From positions 2,666,001 to 2,730,000 of the forward strand of contig JACHMT010000001.1 of the NCBI GenBank assembly GCA_014208095.1: DNA of 64,000 nt. The letters run 5' to 3'. This DNA comes from Actinospineispora eucalypti (GTDB lineage: Bacteria; Actinomycetota; Actinomycetes; Mycobacteriales; Pseudonocardiaceae). The first letter of the stretch is position 1, and every line of letters starts with the position of its first letter. Under the pieces are notes generated by a model that saw only the letters and a list, made by a program, of their open reading frames with translations, did not search any database and had not been told where the DNA came from. Positions 21,507 through 31,727 of the stretch are shown here, piece by piece. The translations under genes and the position numbers were made by a program.

Positions 21507-21926
21507 GCGCGGTGCCGGTTCCGAGGATGGTCTGGGCGGCGCGGTCGGGGTGGTCCTCCGCACTCCCGCGCGGTGCCGGTTCGAAAGATGGCTTGGACGG
21601 CGCGGGTACGCGATCGACTGCGGCTTTGGTGCCGCCCGTTGCGGTTGAGCGCGGCCTGGCTTTCACGGAACGTAACGTTTCGCGGCCCCGCCCGGTGCTG
21701 ATTCGGGGGGTTCCGTTCGTCGAGTGCTGGCTCAGTCCGCTCTTTGGGCATGATCGAACCGGACTCACCCAGCGCTCGGTGCCCCGGACCACCGCCAACC
21801 CGTCACTGAACGTAGCCGACGGGTCCAGCCAACCCGAACCCACGCAACGGGCGGCGCCTGAGCCGCGGCAGCCCGCTCAGCCGTGCCGTCCCGGCCATCA
21901 TTCGAACCGGCACCGCCGCTCGACGC
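21507..21926. repeat. Long palindromic intergenic repeat, copy A (with duplicated left arm)
   Basis: Left arm at about 21567-21642 (CGGTGCCGGTTCGAAAGATGG onward, shown in part) is inverted at about 21846-21924. An extra partial left arm at about 21507-21550 repeats the same sequence, so the left side is duplicated. The centre has an inner hairpin: 21721-21739 pairs with 21760-21778 at 16 of 19 positions, around a loop with TGATCGAA. There is no plausible gene in 21494-22095, and this element fills most of that gap. It belongs to the same family as the copies near 25.8, 28.5, 38.4 and 59.5 kb. Confidence 0.8.
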
Positions 21927-22083
21927 ACCCGAAACCTGACGGCGTACCCGCGCGACGTGGCGGGGCGGCTGCACGGGCGCCGGCGGACCGCCGCCCGACG
22001 GAGGCTGACCCGATCGGGAGTAATACGGGTCACAGCGGGGGTGAAGCGGCAACCGCCGGGAGGAGCTCGCGGACAACCGGGCG

Positions 22084-22095
22084 TAATCTGCGGAC
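22084..22095 (+). promoter_or_regulatory. Likely -10 element of a leaderless rpe transcript
   Basis: TAATCT (22084-22089) lies six bases before the rpe GTG at 22096, and no Shine-Dalgarno sequence precedes the start. The spacing fits transcription beginning at the start codon. No good -35 is seen. Confidence 0.45.
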
Positions 22096-22800
22096 GTGTC
22101 CGCCGAGCCGACCCCGCAGCCGATGATCGCGCCGAGCATCCTGTCCGCCGACTTCGCGCGGCTAGCGGACGAGGCCGCCGGGGTGGCCGACGCCGACTGG
22201 CTGCACGTGGACGTGATGGACGCCCACTTCGTGCCGAACCTGACCATCGGGCTGCCGGTGGTGCAGGCGCTGCGCAAGGCCACCGCGATCCCGCTGGACT
22301 GCCACCTGATGATCGAGGACCCGGACCGGTGGGCGATCGGCTACGCGGAGGCCGGCGCCTACAACGTGACGGTGCACGTGGAGGCGGCCAAGGACCCGGT
22401 GGCCCTGGCGAAGAACCTGCGCGCCGCCGGGGCCAAGGCGGGCCTGTCCGTCAAGCCGAACACGCCGCTCGAGCCGTACGTGGACGTGCTGAAGCACTAC
22501 GACACCCTGCTGGTGATGAGCGTCGAGCCCGGGTTCGGCGGGCAGGGCTTCATCGCGCACGTGCTGGACAAGGTGCGCACCGCCCGCCGGCTGGTGGACA
22601 CCGGCCACCTGACCCTGCTGGTCGAGATCGACGGCGGGATCAACCCGGACACCATCGAAGCGGCGGCGGAGGCCGGCGTGGACTGTTTCGTGGCGGGCTC
22701 GGCGGTGTTCGGCGCCGACGACCCGGCCGGGGCGGTCTCCCGGCTGCGCGACCAGGCGGGCCGGTCCCGTCATCGAGTGAGCTCCGGAGGGGGGCGCTGA
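22096..22800 (+). CDS. rpe: Ribulose-phosphate 3-epimerase
   Basis: Rpe (234 aa, TIM barrel) interconverts ribulose 5-phosphate and xylulose 5-phosphate. Motifs are [12 protein letters not shown], the metal- and acid-bearing [13 protein letters not shown], and [10 protein letters not shown] with the second catalytic Asp. It heads the rib gene run. Ribulose 5-phosphate is also the substrate of the RibB half of RibBA, which may explain this conserved pairing. The start appears leaderless. The stop overlaps the ribE start (TGATG). Confidence 0.95.
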   Translation: MSAEPTPQPMIAPSILSADFARLADEAAGVADADWLHVDVMDAHFVPNLTIGLPVVQALRKATAIPLDCHLMIEDPDRWAIGYAEAGAYNVTVHVEAAKDPVALAKNLRAAGAKAGLSVKPNTPLEPYVDVLKHYDTLLVMSVEPGFGGQGFIAHVLDKVRTARRLVDTGHLTLLVEIDGGINPDTIEAAAEAGVDCFVAGSAVFGADDPAGAVSRLRDQAGRSRHRVSSGGGR

Positions 22801-23429
22801 TGTTCACCGGCATCGTGGAAGAGGTCGGCGAGGTCCGCGAGGTGGTGGCCGACGCGGACGTGGTGCGCCTGGTGATCAGCGGTCCGGTGGTCGTCGCGGA
22901 CACCAGGCACGGCGACTCCATCGCGGTCAACGGCGTCTGCCTCACCGCCGTGGACGTCACCGGCACCAGCTTCGCCGTGGAGATGATGCCGGAGACGCTG
23001 CGCCGGTCGAGCCTGGCCGAGGTCAGCACGGGCAGCCGGGTGAACCTGGAGCGGGCCATGTCCAACGGCCAGCGCTTCGGCGGGCACATCATGCAGGGGC
23101 ACGTCGACGGAACCGAGTCGGTGATCTCGCACACTTCCGGGGAGCGCACGGCCGAGATCCGGTTCACTCTGTCGGAGGGGCTCGCCCGTTACGTGGTGGA
23201 GAAGGGCTCGATCGCGGTGGACGGGGTGTCGCTCACGGTGGCCTCGGTCGAGGCCGACAGCTTCACCGTTGCGCTCATCCCGACCACCCTGGCCGACACC
23301 AACCTCGCCGCGCGCGGGCCGGGCGACCGGGTCAACATCGAGGTGGACGTGCTCGCCAAGTATGTCGAGCGGCTGGTCTCGGGTTATCTGCCAGCGGCGC
23401 ACGCCCAGGAAGGCGGTGGCAGGTCATGA
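22800..23429 (+). CDS. ribE: Riboflavin synthase alpha chain
   Basis: RibE (209 aa) dismutates two lumazines into riboflavin. The two homologous barrels are visible: [12 protein letters not shown] opens the first, and [11 protein letters not shown] opens the second near residue 98. ATG 22800 is preceded by GGAGGGGGG and overlaps the rpe stop. In many actinobacteria ribD lies between rpe and ribE; it is missing here, so deaminase/reductase activity must be encoded elsewhere. Confidence 0.95.
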   Translation: MFTGIVEEVGEVREVVADADVVRLVISGPVVVADTRHGDSIAVNGVCLTAVDVTGTSFAVEMMPETLRRSSLAEVSTGSRVNLERAMSNGQRFGGHIMQGHVDGTESVISHTSGERTAEIRFTLSEGLARYVVEKGSIAVDGVSLTVASVEADSFTVALIPTTLADTNLAARGPGDRVNIEVDVLAKYVERLVSGYLPAAHAQEGGGRS

Positions 23430-24712
23430 ACACCGGCCCATTCACCATGCCGGCGGACGAGCGGTTCGCCGCGGTCGATCGGGCGATAGCCGATCTGGCC
23501 GCCGGCAAGGCCGTCGTGGTCGTCGACGACGAGGACCGGGAGAACGAGGGCGACCTCATCTTCGCGGCCGAGCGGGCGACCCCGGAGCTGGTCTCCTTCA
23601 TGGTGCGCTACACGTCGGGCTACATCTGCGTGGCGCTCACCGAGGAGGACTGCGACCGGCTGGACCTGCCGCCGATGTACCACTCCAACGGCGACGCGTA
23701 CCGAACCGCGTTCACCGTCACCGTGGACGCCAAGCAGGGCATCTCCACCGGCATCTCGGCCACCGACCGGGCGCACACCATCCGGCTGCTGGCCACCTCG
23801 GACGCGGACGCGAGCGACTTCGTCCGGCCCGGCCACGTGCTGCCGCTGCGGGCCAAGTCGGGCGGGGTGCTGCGCCGGCCCGGGCACACCGAGGCGGCGG
23901 TGGACCTGGCCCGGCTGGCCGGGCTGCACCCGGCCGGGGCGCTGTGCGAGATCGTCTCGCAGAAGAACGAGGGCGACATGGCCCGCGCCGACGAGCTGCG
24001 GGTGTTCGCCGAGGACCACGACCTGGAACTGGTCACCATCGCCGAGCTGATCGCCTACCGGCGGCGGTTCGAGAAGCAGGTGGAGCGGGTCGCCGAGGCG
24101 CGCATCCCCACCCCGCACGGCGGCTACGTGGCCTACGGGTACGACAACGTGCTGGACGGCATCGAGCACATCGCGCTGGTCTACGGCGAGATCGGTGACG
24201 GGGAGAACGTGCTGGTCCGGGTGCACTCGGAATGCCTGACCGGGGACGTGTTCGGCTCACTGCGCTGCGACTGCGGCCCCCAGCTGGACGCCGCGCTGGC
24301 CGCGGTGGCCGCCGAGGGCCGGGGCGTGGTGCTCTACGTGCGCGGCCACGAGGGCCGGGGCATCGGGCTGATGCACAAGCTGCAGGCCTACCAGCTGCAG
24401 GAGTCCGGCGTGGACACGGTGGACGCCAACCTGTCGTTGGGCCTGCCGGCCGACGCCCGCGACTACGGCACCGGCGCGCAGATCCTGGTGGACCTGGGCG
24501 TGCGTTCGATGCGCCTGCTGACCAACAACCCGGACAAGCGGGCCGGCCTGGAGGGCTACGGCCTGCGGGTGGTCGAGCGGGTCTCCCTGCCCATCCGCCC
24601 CACCCGGGAGAACCTGCACTACCTGCGGACCAAGCGGGACCGGATGGGCCACGACCTGCCCGGCCTGGACAGCGGCGCGGAGGGTTCACCCGGGCACGCC
24701 CCGGCCGGCTGA
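23426..24712 (+). CDS. ribBA: Bifunctional DHBP synthase / GTP cyclohydrolase II
   Basis: RibBA (428 aa) supplies both riboflavin precursors. The N-terminal RibB domain (about 1-215) has [11 protein letters not shown] and [13 protein letters not shown]. The C-terminal RibA domain has the zinc-binding cysteines in [18 protein letters not shown] and the motif [10 protein letters not shown]. Both active sites look complete. ATG 23426 overlaps the ribE stop. Confidence 0.96.
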   Translation: MNTGPFTMPADERFAAVDRAIADLAAGKAVVVVDDEDRENEGDLIFAAERATPELVSFMVRYTSGYICVALTEEDCDRLDLPPMYHSNGDAYRTAFTVTVDAKQGISTGISATDRAHTIRLLATSDADASDFVRPGHVLPLRAKSGGVLRRPGHTEAAVDLARLAGLHPAGALCEIVSQKNEGDMARADELRVFAEDHDLELVTIAELIAYRRRFEKQVERVAEARIPTPHGGYVAYGYDNVLDGIEHIALVYGEIGDGENVLVRVHSECLTGDVFGSLRCDCGPQLDAALAAVAAEGRGVVLYVRGHEGRGIGLMHKLQAYQLQESGVDTVDANLSLGLPADARDYGTGAQILVDLGVRSMRLLTNNPDKRAGLEGYGLRVVERVSLPIRPTRENLHYLRTKRDRMGHDLPGLDSGAEGSPGHAPAG

Positions 24713-24762
24713 GCCGTTCCGGGCCACGCGCTAATCTCCCGGGTAACGGACAACGCGCGGAA

Positions 24763-25768
<1,006 letters not shown>

Positions 25769-25783
25769 GGCGCGGTTCGTCCG

Positions 25784-26145
25784 AGTGGTCGGGTGGCGGT
25801 TTAAAGATCAGCTCGGACGGGGCCGGCTCGGCCTTCTGGCCGCTGGGTGCCGCCCGTTCGCGTTGCTTACGGGGTGTGTTCGGCGCCCGTCATCCAGCGC
25901 AAGCTGAGTCCGGTCCGCAGCTTGATCGAAGCGGACTCAGCCTGCGCTCGGCGCACCTGGTCCCTCGGCGTCGTCCGCTCGCTGGCACTTTCGTCCCGCG
26001 TGCAACACGCTGGTCACTCAGGGTGAATACCCACTCCGGGCGACGGGGGTGGAAGAGGCGTCGACCGCACCCAAGCGCGACGGGCCGCACCCTAGCCGCG
26101 AGAAGGCCGAGCCGGCTCCGTCCAAGCCGATCTTTAAACTCGACC
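25784..26145. repeat. Long palindromic intergenic repeat, copy B
   Basis: The left arm (about 25784-25858) and right arm (about 26066-26145) are inverted repeats. Both carry TTTAAAGATC and GCCGGCTCGGCCTTCT in this copy, although these blocks differ from copies A and D. The inner hairpin pairs 25894-25912 with 25932-25951 and has the GCTGAGTCC / GGACTCAGC core. The element fills the gap between the PH-domain gene (ends 25768) and the dehydratase gene (ends 26152). There is no credible gene inside. Confidence 0.8.
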
Positions 26146-26151
26146 CAGGCC

Positions 26152-27111
26152 TTACTCGGGAAGCTCGCCGGTGTTGGCGCCGCTGAGTACCACGGCCACC
26201 CGTTCGCCGGGCGCCGGCCGGTAGCCGCCGGAGCGCAGGGCCGCCACACCCACCGCCGCCGCCGGTTCCACCAGCACCCGTGCGGCTTCCCAGAGTGCCC
26301 GCCGGGCGTCCCGGATGGCCTGGTCGTCCACCAGCACCACCGAGGACACGTAGGCCTCGGCGAGCGGGTACACCAGCTCGCCCACCCGGCGCGGGGCCAG
26401 CGCGTCGGCCGCGATGCCGCCGGTCGGCGAGTCCACCGGGCGGCCGGCCGCCAGCGCCCGGTGCAGCGTCGGCGACTCGGCGGGCTCCACGCCGACCACC
26501 CGCACCCGGCCGGCGTAGTGGGCGGCCACGCCGGCGATCAACCCGCCGCCGCCGACCGGCACCAGCACGGTGTCCAGCCCGGGCCGCTGCCCGGCCAGCT
26601 CGAGGCCGAGGGTGCCCTGGCCCAGGATGGTCTCGCGCTGGTCGAACGCGTGCACCGGCAGCGCCCCGGTGCGTTCCTGCCAGTCCACGGCGGCGGCCAG
26701 CGCGTCGGCGTAGCGCTCGCCGCCGACCACCAGCCGGGCGCCCAGCTCGCCGATCCGCTGGATCTTGGCCGGGGAGGAGATGGACGGCACGAACACGGCG
26801 GCCGGCACGCCCAGCCGGTGCGCCGCGTAGGCCACCGCGACCCCGTGGTTCCCGCCGGACGCCGCGACCACCCCCGGTTCGGGCACCCGGCGCAGCAACA
26901 GGTTGGCGAACGCGCCCCGGGCCTTGAACGCGCCGGCGCACTGCAGGTACTCCAGCTTCAGCGTCACGGTTGCGTCGGTGTCGGTCCCGGTCAGCTCGGC
27001 CAGTGGCAGGTCCAGCACCGGGGTGCGCCGCAGGTGCGGCCGGATCAGCGGGTAGGTGGCGGCGATGTCCCGCGCGGTGATGTCCGCCGGGGTGGTGGTC
27101 GCGGCGTTCAC
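26152..27111 (-). CDS. PLP-dependent threonine/serine dehydratase-like enzyme
   Basis: This 319-aa fold-type II enzyme should deaminate threonine or serine. The PLP lysine is in CAGAFKARGA (about residue 63), the phosphate-binding asparagine loop is SGGNHG, and the Gly-rich loop is VPVGGGGLIAG. It has no C-terminal ACT-like regulatory domain, so it resembles the catabolic rather than the isoleucine-pathway enzyme. The GTG start overlaps the stop of the RidA gene upstream by four bases. The neighbour would remove the reactive enamine/imine products of this reaction. Racemase or other activities cannot be excluded. Confidence 0.85.
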   Translation of the reverse strand: MNAATTTPADITARDIAATYPLIRPHLRRTPVLDLPLAELTGTDTDATVTLKLEYLQCAGAFKARGAFANLLLRRVPEPGVVAASGGNHGVAVAYAAHRLGVPAAVFVPSISSPAKIQRIGELGARLVVGGERYADALAAAVDWQERTGALPVHAFDQRETILGQGTLGLELAGQRPGLDTVLVPVGGGGLIAGVAAHYAGRVRVVGVEPAESPTLHRALAAGRPVDSPTGGIAADALAPRRVGELVYPLAEAYVSSVVLVDDQAIRDARRALWEAARVLVEPAAAVGVAALRSGGYRPAPGERVAVVLSGANTGELPE

Positions 27112-27599
27112 GCGGCCGGGCGCAGCCGGGCGATGGCGTCCACCTCGACCGGTGAGCCGAGCGGCAGTCCGGCCACCCCGATGGCCGCCCTGGCGTGCCG
27201 GCCGGCGTCGCCGAGCACGTCGATGAACAGCTGGGAGGCTCCGTCGGCGACCTTGGGCTGCTCGGTGAAGTCGGGGTCGCCGGCCACGTAGACGGTGATC
27301 CGGACCAGCGCGGCGACCCCGTCCAGGTCTCCGGCGGCGGCGCGCAGCTGGGCCAGCACGTTCAGCGCGCAGACCCGGGCGGCGGCCTGGCCGGTGGCCA
27401 CGTCCAGCCCGGCGCCCAGGCGTCCGGTGGCCACCATCCGGCCGTCCCGCGCGGCCACCTGGCCGGACACGTACACGGCGTCGCCGTCGCGCCGGTACGG
27501 CTCGAACGCGGCCACGGCGGCCGGGGGCGGGGGCAGCTCGAGGCCGAGCTCGGCGAGTCGTCGTTCGGCGCTGGTCGGGGTGCTTGGTGGGGTGCTCAT
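27108..27599 (-). CDS. RidA/YjgF family enamine/imine deaminase
   Basis: The 163-aa protein is a RidA-family member with a long N-terminal segment. RidA hydrolyses 2-aminoacrylate and related imines released by PLP dehydratases. Family motifs are DAVYVSGQVA, ALNVLAQLRAAAGDL and the C-terminal HARAAIGVAGLPLGSPVEVDA. The Arg in HARAAIGV aligns by eye with the catalytic Arg105 of E. coli RidA and the Glu in VEVDA with Glu120. It is co-translated with a threonine/serine dehydratase, the enzyme class that makes its substrate. Confidence 0.88.
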   Translation of the reverse strand: MSTPPSTPTSAERRLAELGLELPPPPAAVAAFEPYRRDGDAVYVSGQVAARDGRMVATGRLGAGLDVATGQAAARVCALNVLAQLRAAAGDLDGVAALVRITVYVAGDPDFTEQPKVADGASQLFIDVLGDAGRHARAAIGVAGLPLGSPVEVDAIARLRPAA

Positions 27600-27606
27600 G
27601 GCAGGC

Positions 27607-27630
27607 AGTATGGCAATTAGCTAATTAGCT
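27607..27630 (-). promoter_or_regulatory. AT-rich palindrome and -10 candidate in front of ridA
   Basis: Two overlapping 12-base perfect palindromes, AATTAGCTAATT (27615-27626) and AGCTAATTAGCT (27619-27630), stand out in this GC-rich DNA. On the minus strand CATACT (27612-27607) lies seven bases before the ridA ATG, suggesting a leaderless promoter. The palindromes would fall between -10 and -35, a typical repressor position. Confidence 0.5.
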
Positions 27631-27797
27631 TGTCCAGGCCAAATTGACGCGTTCGGTGGAGATCGATTCGATGGGGATGAAGGTGCTTGTGTTGTTGTTG
27701 TGGTGCGTCATAACATCCCCGCGTGATCATCTCGTCGCACTGCGTTACGATCTCTCCCGGCCTTTCACGATCGGCGATGGGGTGAGGCGGTGCGGCT

Positions 27798-28490
27798 ATG
27801 ACTGCGCCAGAACGGACCCGAGCGCGACGTCCCAAAGTGGTGTTGTTCGACGTCTTCGAGACCCTGCTCGAGGTTGACGCGCTGCGCTCCCGGATGGTCG
27901 ACGTGGGGCGCCCCGAGCACGAGCTGGAGCTGTTCTTCACCCGGACGCTGCGCGACGGGATGGCCCTCAGCCTGGCGGGCGAGTCGCCGGACTTCCTGGA
28001 CGTCGCCCGCTCCGCACTGATCGGCACCAGCGGCCGGCGGCTCAGCGAGGAGGCCGTGCAGCACGTGCTGGCCGGGTTCGCCGAGCTGCCGCCCTGCCCG
28101 GACGTCGAGCCCGCGCTGATCGCGCTGGCCAGGGCGAAGATCCCGGCCTACGCGTTCACCCACGGCCCGGCGAAGGTGGTCCGCGAGGCGCTGGACCGCG
28201 CCCAGCTGCGCAGCTACCTGCGCGGGGTGATCTCCTGCGAGGAGATCGGCTCGTTCAAGCCGCCGGCCAAGGTCTACCAGTGGGCCTGCCGGCAGGTGAA
28301 CAGCGACCCGGCCCGCACCGCACTGGTTGCGGTGCACTCCTGGGATGTGCACGGCGCCGTCCGCGCGGGCCTCCTGGCCGGATTCGCCACCCGGCGGGAG
28401 GGCGGCATGTCGGACGTCTTCGACCCGCCACACGTGGTCGCGGACGCGTTGGACGTGGTGATCGAGCGCCTGGTCGCCCTGCCCACCTAG
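27798..28490 (+). CDS. HAD-superfamily hydrolase, haloacid dehalogenase-like
   Basis: The 230-aa protein has HAD motif I FDVFETLLE (nucleophile Asp at about residue 17), motif II region AYAFTHG, motif III Lys in GSFKPPAKVYQ and a motif IV region VAVHSWDVHGAVRAG. Motif I lacks the second Asp of phosphatases, and motif IV resembles that of L-2-haloacid dehalogenases. The helical cap is between residues 20 and 100. The natural substrate is unknown. It stands alone, with its own promoter region divergent from ridA. Confidence 0.82.
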   Translation: MTAPERTRARRPKVVLFDVFETLLEVDALRSRMVDVGRPEHELELFFTRTLRDGMALSLAGESPDFLDVARSALIGTSGRRLSEEAVQHVLAGFAELPPCPDVEPALIALARAKIPAYAFTHGPAKVVREALDRAQLRSYLRGVISCEEIGSFKPPAKVYQWACRQVNSDPARTALVAVHSWDVHGAVRAGLLAGFATRREGGMSDVFDPPHVVADALDVVIERLVALPT

Positions 28491-28508
28491 GTGTGTCGCC
28501 CCGGGACA

Positions 28509-28652
28509 TGCTGATCATGAACGGGCCTCCAGCGCCCATGGGTTCCGGGTCGTTGAACGAATCGTCGCGAACGGGAGCGCGCCGGGCGGCACCCCAGACG
28601 AGGCAGAGCTGCACGCCGCGCCGTCCAAGTGGTTTCCGAGCCGGCACCGACT
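28509..28652. repeat. Right half of the long palindromic repeat, copy C
   Basis: From about 28583 to 28652 the sequence reads as a right arm of the family, including CCGCGCCGTCCAAGT and CCGGCACCGA. About 28509-28540 (CTGATCATGAACGGGCCTCCAGC) resembles the loop and right inner stem of copy D. The left half is missing and the element stops just after the HAD gene stop (28490), so it looks truncated. The rest of the 28491-28905 gap holds only a weak near-leaderless -10 for uvrC (TAGGCT, 28890-28895). Confidence 0.6.
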
Positions 28653-28905
28653 CCTCCGCGACACGTAACCGACGCACTTGGAAATAGGCTCTGGCCGCCG
28701 AGTCCCTCGGGCTTGCCGAGCTCATCCTGAGCGACGTTCCGCGTTGATTGAACGTCTCCGTTGATGAACTCGGCGAGATCGCATCCTCGGTGAACGCCCG
28801 ACCCCGCCGCACCGACTGTTGCATATCTCCACGCAGAGCCATATGCGACCGCCGGTGCCCGGCTGGCGGAGGGTGCTTGGCCACCCCTCTAGGCTGGTAG
28901 GTGCC

Positions 28906-30855
28906 ATGCCAGATCCATCCACTTACCGCCCGGCCGCCGGCACGATTCCGGAGGCCCCGGGGGTTTACCGCTTCTCCGACCAGCACGGTCGGGTCATTTA
29001 CGTCGGCAAGGCTAAGAGCCTGCGCAGCCGGCTCAACTCGTACTTCGCCGACCTCTCGAACCTGCACCCGCGCACCAGGCAGATGGTGACCACGGCGTCC
29101 GACGTCCAGTGGACGGTGGTCAGCACCGAGGTGGAGGCGCTCCAGCTCGAGTACAACTGGATCAAGGAGTTCGACCCCCGGTTCAACGTGCGGTACCGGG
29201 ACGACAAGACCTACCCGGTGCTGGCCGTCACGCTGCACGAGGAGTTCCCCCGGCTGCACGTGTACCGGGGGCCCCGGCGCAAGGGCGTGCGCTACTTCGG
29301 GCCGTACTCGCACGCCTGGGCGATCCGGGAGACCCTGGACCTGCTCACCCGCGTGTTCCCCGCGCGCACCTGTTCCAACGGGGTGTTCCGCCGGCACGGC
29401 CAGATCGGCCGGCCCTGCCTGCTCGGGTACATCGACAAGTGTGCCGCGCCGTGCGTCGGCCGGGTGGACGCCGAGCAGCACCGGGCGATCGTGGAGGACT
29501 TCACCGAGTTCCTGTCCGGGCGCACCGACCGGATGATCCGGGACATGGAGCGCCGCATGGCGGCCGAGTCCGAGGCGCTGGAGTTCGAGAAGGCGGCCCG
29601 GCTGCGCGACAACATCGGCGCGCTGCGCAAGGCGCTGGAACGCCAGGCGGTGGTGCTCGGCGACGGCACGGACGCGGACGTGGTGGCGTTCGCGCAGGAC
29701 GAGCTGGAAGCGGCCGTCCAGGTGTTCCACGTGCGCGGTGGCCGGGTGCGCGGCGAGCGCGGCTGGGTGATCGAGAAGGTGGAAGACACAGCGGGCGCGG
29801 CCAACTTGGTGGAGCGCTTCCTCACCCAGTTCTACGGCGAGCAGGCCGCGCTGGCCGGCTCGGCCGACGACGCCATCCAGCCGGTGCCCAAGGAGATCCT
29901 GGTGCCGGAGCTGCCGGACGACGTGGACTCGCTGACCGAGTGGCTGTCCGGGCTGCGCGGTTCGCGGGTGCGGGTGCGGGTGGCCCAGCGGGGGGACAAG
30001 CGGGCGCTGGCCGAGACGGTGGCGCGCAACGCCGCCGAGGCGTTCACCCAGCACAAGCTGCGCCGGGCCGGCGACCTGACCGCGCGGTCCGCCGCGCTGA
30101 CCGAGATCCAGGAGGCGCTCGGCCTGGACTCGGCGCCGCTGCGCATCGAGTGCGTGGACGTCAGCCACGTGCAGGGCAGCGACGTGGTCGCCTCGCTGGT
30201 GGTGTTCGAGGACGGGCTGGCCCGCAAGTCCGAGTATCGCCGCTTCGAGGTGCGCGACGGTGCCCAGGGCGGGGATGTGGCGTCCATCGCCGAGGTCACC
30301 CGGCGGCGGTTCAAGCGCTACCTGGCCGAGCGGGACCGACCGACCGACGGCGCCAACCCGGGCATCGACCCGGACACCGGACGTCCCCGCAAGTTCGCCT
30401 ACCCGCCCAACCTGTTCGTGGTCGACGGCGGCGCGCCGCAGGTCGAGGCGGCCTCCGACGTGCTGGCCGAGCTGGGCGTCACCGACGTCGCGGTGTGCGG
30501 GCTGGCCAAGCGGCTGGAGGAGGTCTGGATGCCCGGCGACCCGGACCCGGTGATCCTGCCGCGCACCAGCGAGGGGCTCTACCTGATGCAGCGGGTGCGG
30601 GACGAGGCGCACCGGTTCGCCATCACCTACCACCGGCAGAAGCGGTCCAAGCGGATGACCGCGTCCGAGCTCGACGCGGTTCCGGGCCTGGGGGAGACCC
30701 GGCGCACCGCGCTGCTGCGGCACTTCGGCTCGCTGCGCAAGCTCCGCCAGGCCGACCTGACGGAGATCGCCTCGGTGCCCGGCATGGGTCCGCGCACCGC
30801 CGCCGCCGTGCTCGCCGCGCTGCACAGCGAAACAGACATCAAGGGGGAGTCATGA
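28906..30855 (+). CDS. uvrC: Excinuclease ABC subunit C
   Basis: UvrC (649 aa) makes both incisions in nucleotide excision repair. Domains in order: GIY-YIG nuclease ([19 protein letters not shown], about residues 18-36), UvrB-interacting UVR motif ([18 protein letters not shown], about 220-237), the RNase H-like second nuclease with [14 protein letters not shown] and [10 protein letters not shown], and a C-terminal helix-hairpin-helix ([20 protein letters not shown]). ATG 28906 gives the usual N-terminus; an upstream open extension is not family-like. The stop overlaps rapZ. Confidence 0.95.
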   Translation: MPDPSTYRPAAGTIPEAPGVYRFSDQHGRVIYVGKAKSLRSRLNSYFADLSNLHPRTRQMVTTASDVQWTVVSTEVEALQLEYNWIKEFDPRFNVRYRDDKTYPVLAVTLHEEFPRLHVYRGPRRKGVRYFGPYSHAWAIRETLDLLTRVFPARTCSNGVFRRHGQIGRPCLLGYIDKCAAPCVGRVDAEQHRAIVEDFTEFLSGRTDRMIRDMERRMAAESEALEFEKAARLRDNIGALRKALERQAVVLGDGTDADVVAFAQDELEAAVQVFHVRGGRVRGERGWVIEKVEDTAGAANLVERFLTQFYGEQAALAGSADDAIQPVPKEILVPELPDDVDSLTEWLSGLRGSRVRVRVAQRGDKRALAETVARNAAEAFTQHKLRRAGDLTARSAALTEIQEALGLDSAPLRIECVDVSHVQGSDVVASLVVFEDGLARKSEYRRFEVRDGAQGGDVASIAEVTRRRFKRYLAERDRPTDGANPGIDPDTGRPRKFAYPPNLFVVDGGAPQVEAASDVLAELGVTDVAVCGLAKRLEEVWMPGDPDPVILPRTSEGLYLMQRVRDEAHRFAITYHRQKRSKRMTASELDAVPGLGETRRTALLRHFGSLRKLRQADLTEIASVPGMGPRTAAAVLAALHSETDIKGES

Positions 30856-31727
30856 CCAATCCGACGGGTATCGAGGTGGCGCTGGTCAGCGGGTTATCCG
30901 GGGCCGGCCGCAGCACCGCGGCCAAGGTGCTGGAGGACCTGGGCTGGTTCGTGGTGGACAACCTGCCGCCCGAGCTGATCACCACCATGGTGGAGCTGGG
31001 CGCCAAGGCGCGCGGCGAGATCACCCGGGTCGCGGTGGTGATGGACGTGCGCAGCCGCGCGTTCACCAACGACCTGGCCTCGGTGATCAAGGACCTGGAC
31101 GCCCAGGGCTACAAGCCCCGGCTGCTGTTCCTGGAGGCCAGCGACCAGGCGCTGATCCGCCGGTTCGAACACGTCCGCCGAGGCCACCCGCTGCAGGGCA
31201 GCGGCCGGCTGGCCGACGGCATCGCGGCCGAGCGGGAGCTGCTCGGACCCCTGCGCAACGCGGCCGACCTGGTGCTGGACACCAGCGCGCTGTCGGTGCA
31301 CCAGCTGCGGGCGGCCATCGAGCGCGACTTCGGCAACGAGCTGTCCAGCCACACCAGGGTCACCGTGCTGTCGTTCGGCTACAAGTACGGCCTGCCGATG
31401 GACTCCGACCTGGTGGTGGACCTGCGCTTCCTGCCCAACCCGCACTGGATACCCGAGCTGCGGGAGTTCACCGGCAAGGACCCGGCGGTGCGCGACTACG
31501 TGCTCTCCCAGGAGGGCGCGGAGGAGTTCCTGGGCCGCTACCTGGAGCTGCTGCGGCTGGTGAACGGCGGTTACCGGCGGGAGGGCAAGCGGTACCTCAC
31601 GGTGTCCATCGGCTGCACCGGCGGTAAGCACCGCAGCGTGGCCGTCGCCGAGGAGCTGGCCCGCCGGCTGCACGGCGAGGACGGAATAACGGTCAGTGTC
31701 AGCCACCGGGACCTGGGACGCGAGTGA
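30852..31727 (+). CDS. rapZ: RapZ-like nucleotide-binding adapter protein
   Basis: This 291-aa member of the RapZ/YvcJ family has a P-loop reading GLSGAGRST (about residues 12-20); the usual Lys is Arg, as also recalled for actinobacterial homologues. The C-terminal domain contains [11 protein letters not shown] (about 253-263). In E. coli RapZ guides GlmZ decay to control cell-wall amino-sugar synthesis; in Gram-positives the role is unclear. The ATG overlaps the uvrC stop and yvcK overlaps its end. The uvrC-rapZ-yvcK-whiA order is strongly conserved. Confidence 0.93.
   Translation: MTNPTGIEVALVSGLSGAGRSTAAKVLEDLGWFVVDNLPPELITTMVELGAKARGEITRVAVVMDVRSRAFTNDLASVIKDLDAQGYKPRLLFLEASDQALIRRFEHVRRGHPLQGSGRLADGIAAERELLGPLRNAADLVLDTSALSVHQLRAAIERDFGNELSSHTRVTVLSFGYKYGLPMDSDLVVDLRFLPNPHWIPELREFTGKDPAVRDYVLSQEGAEEFLGRYLELLRLVNGGYRREGKRYLTVSIGCTGGKHRSVAVAEELARRLHGEDGITVSVSHRDLGRE

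Noticed and set aside
21926-22095. FMN riboswitch in front of the rib gene run
   Set aside because: The conserved FMN riboswitch blocks could not be found before rpe or ribE.
25876-27291. Long plus-strand open frame over repeat copy B and the dehydratase/ridA genes
   Set aside because: It crosses a palindromic repeat and two well-supported minus-strand genes; its translation is low-complexity.
30894-30930. RapZ P-loop Arg instead of Lys as a disabling mutation
   Set aside because: The same substitution is recalled in other actinobacterial homologues, so it is a lineage feature rather than damage.
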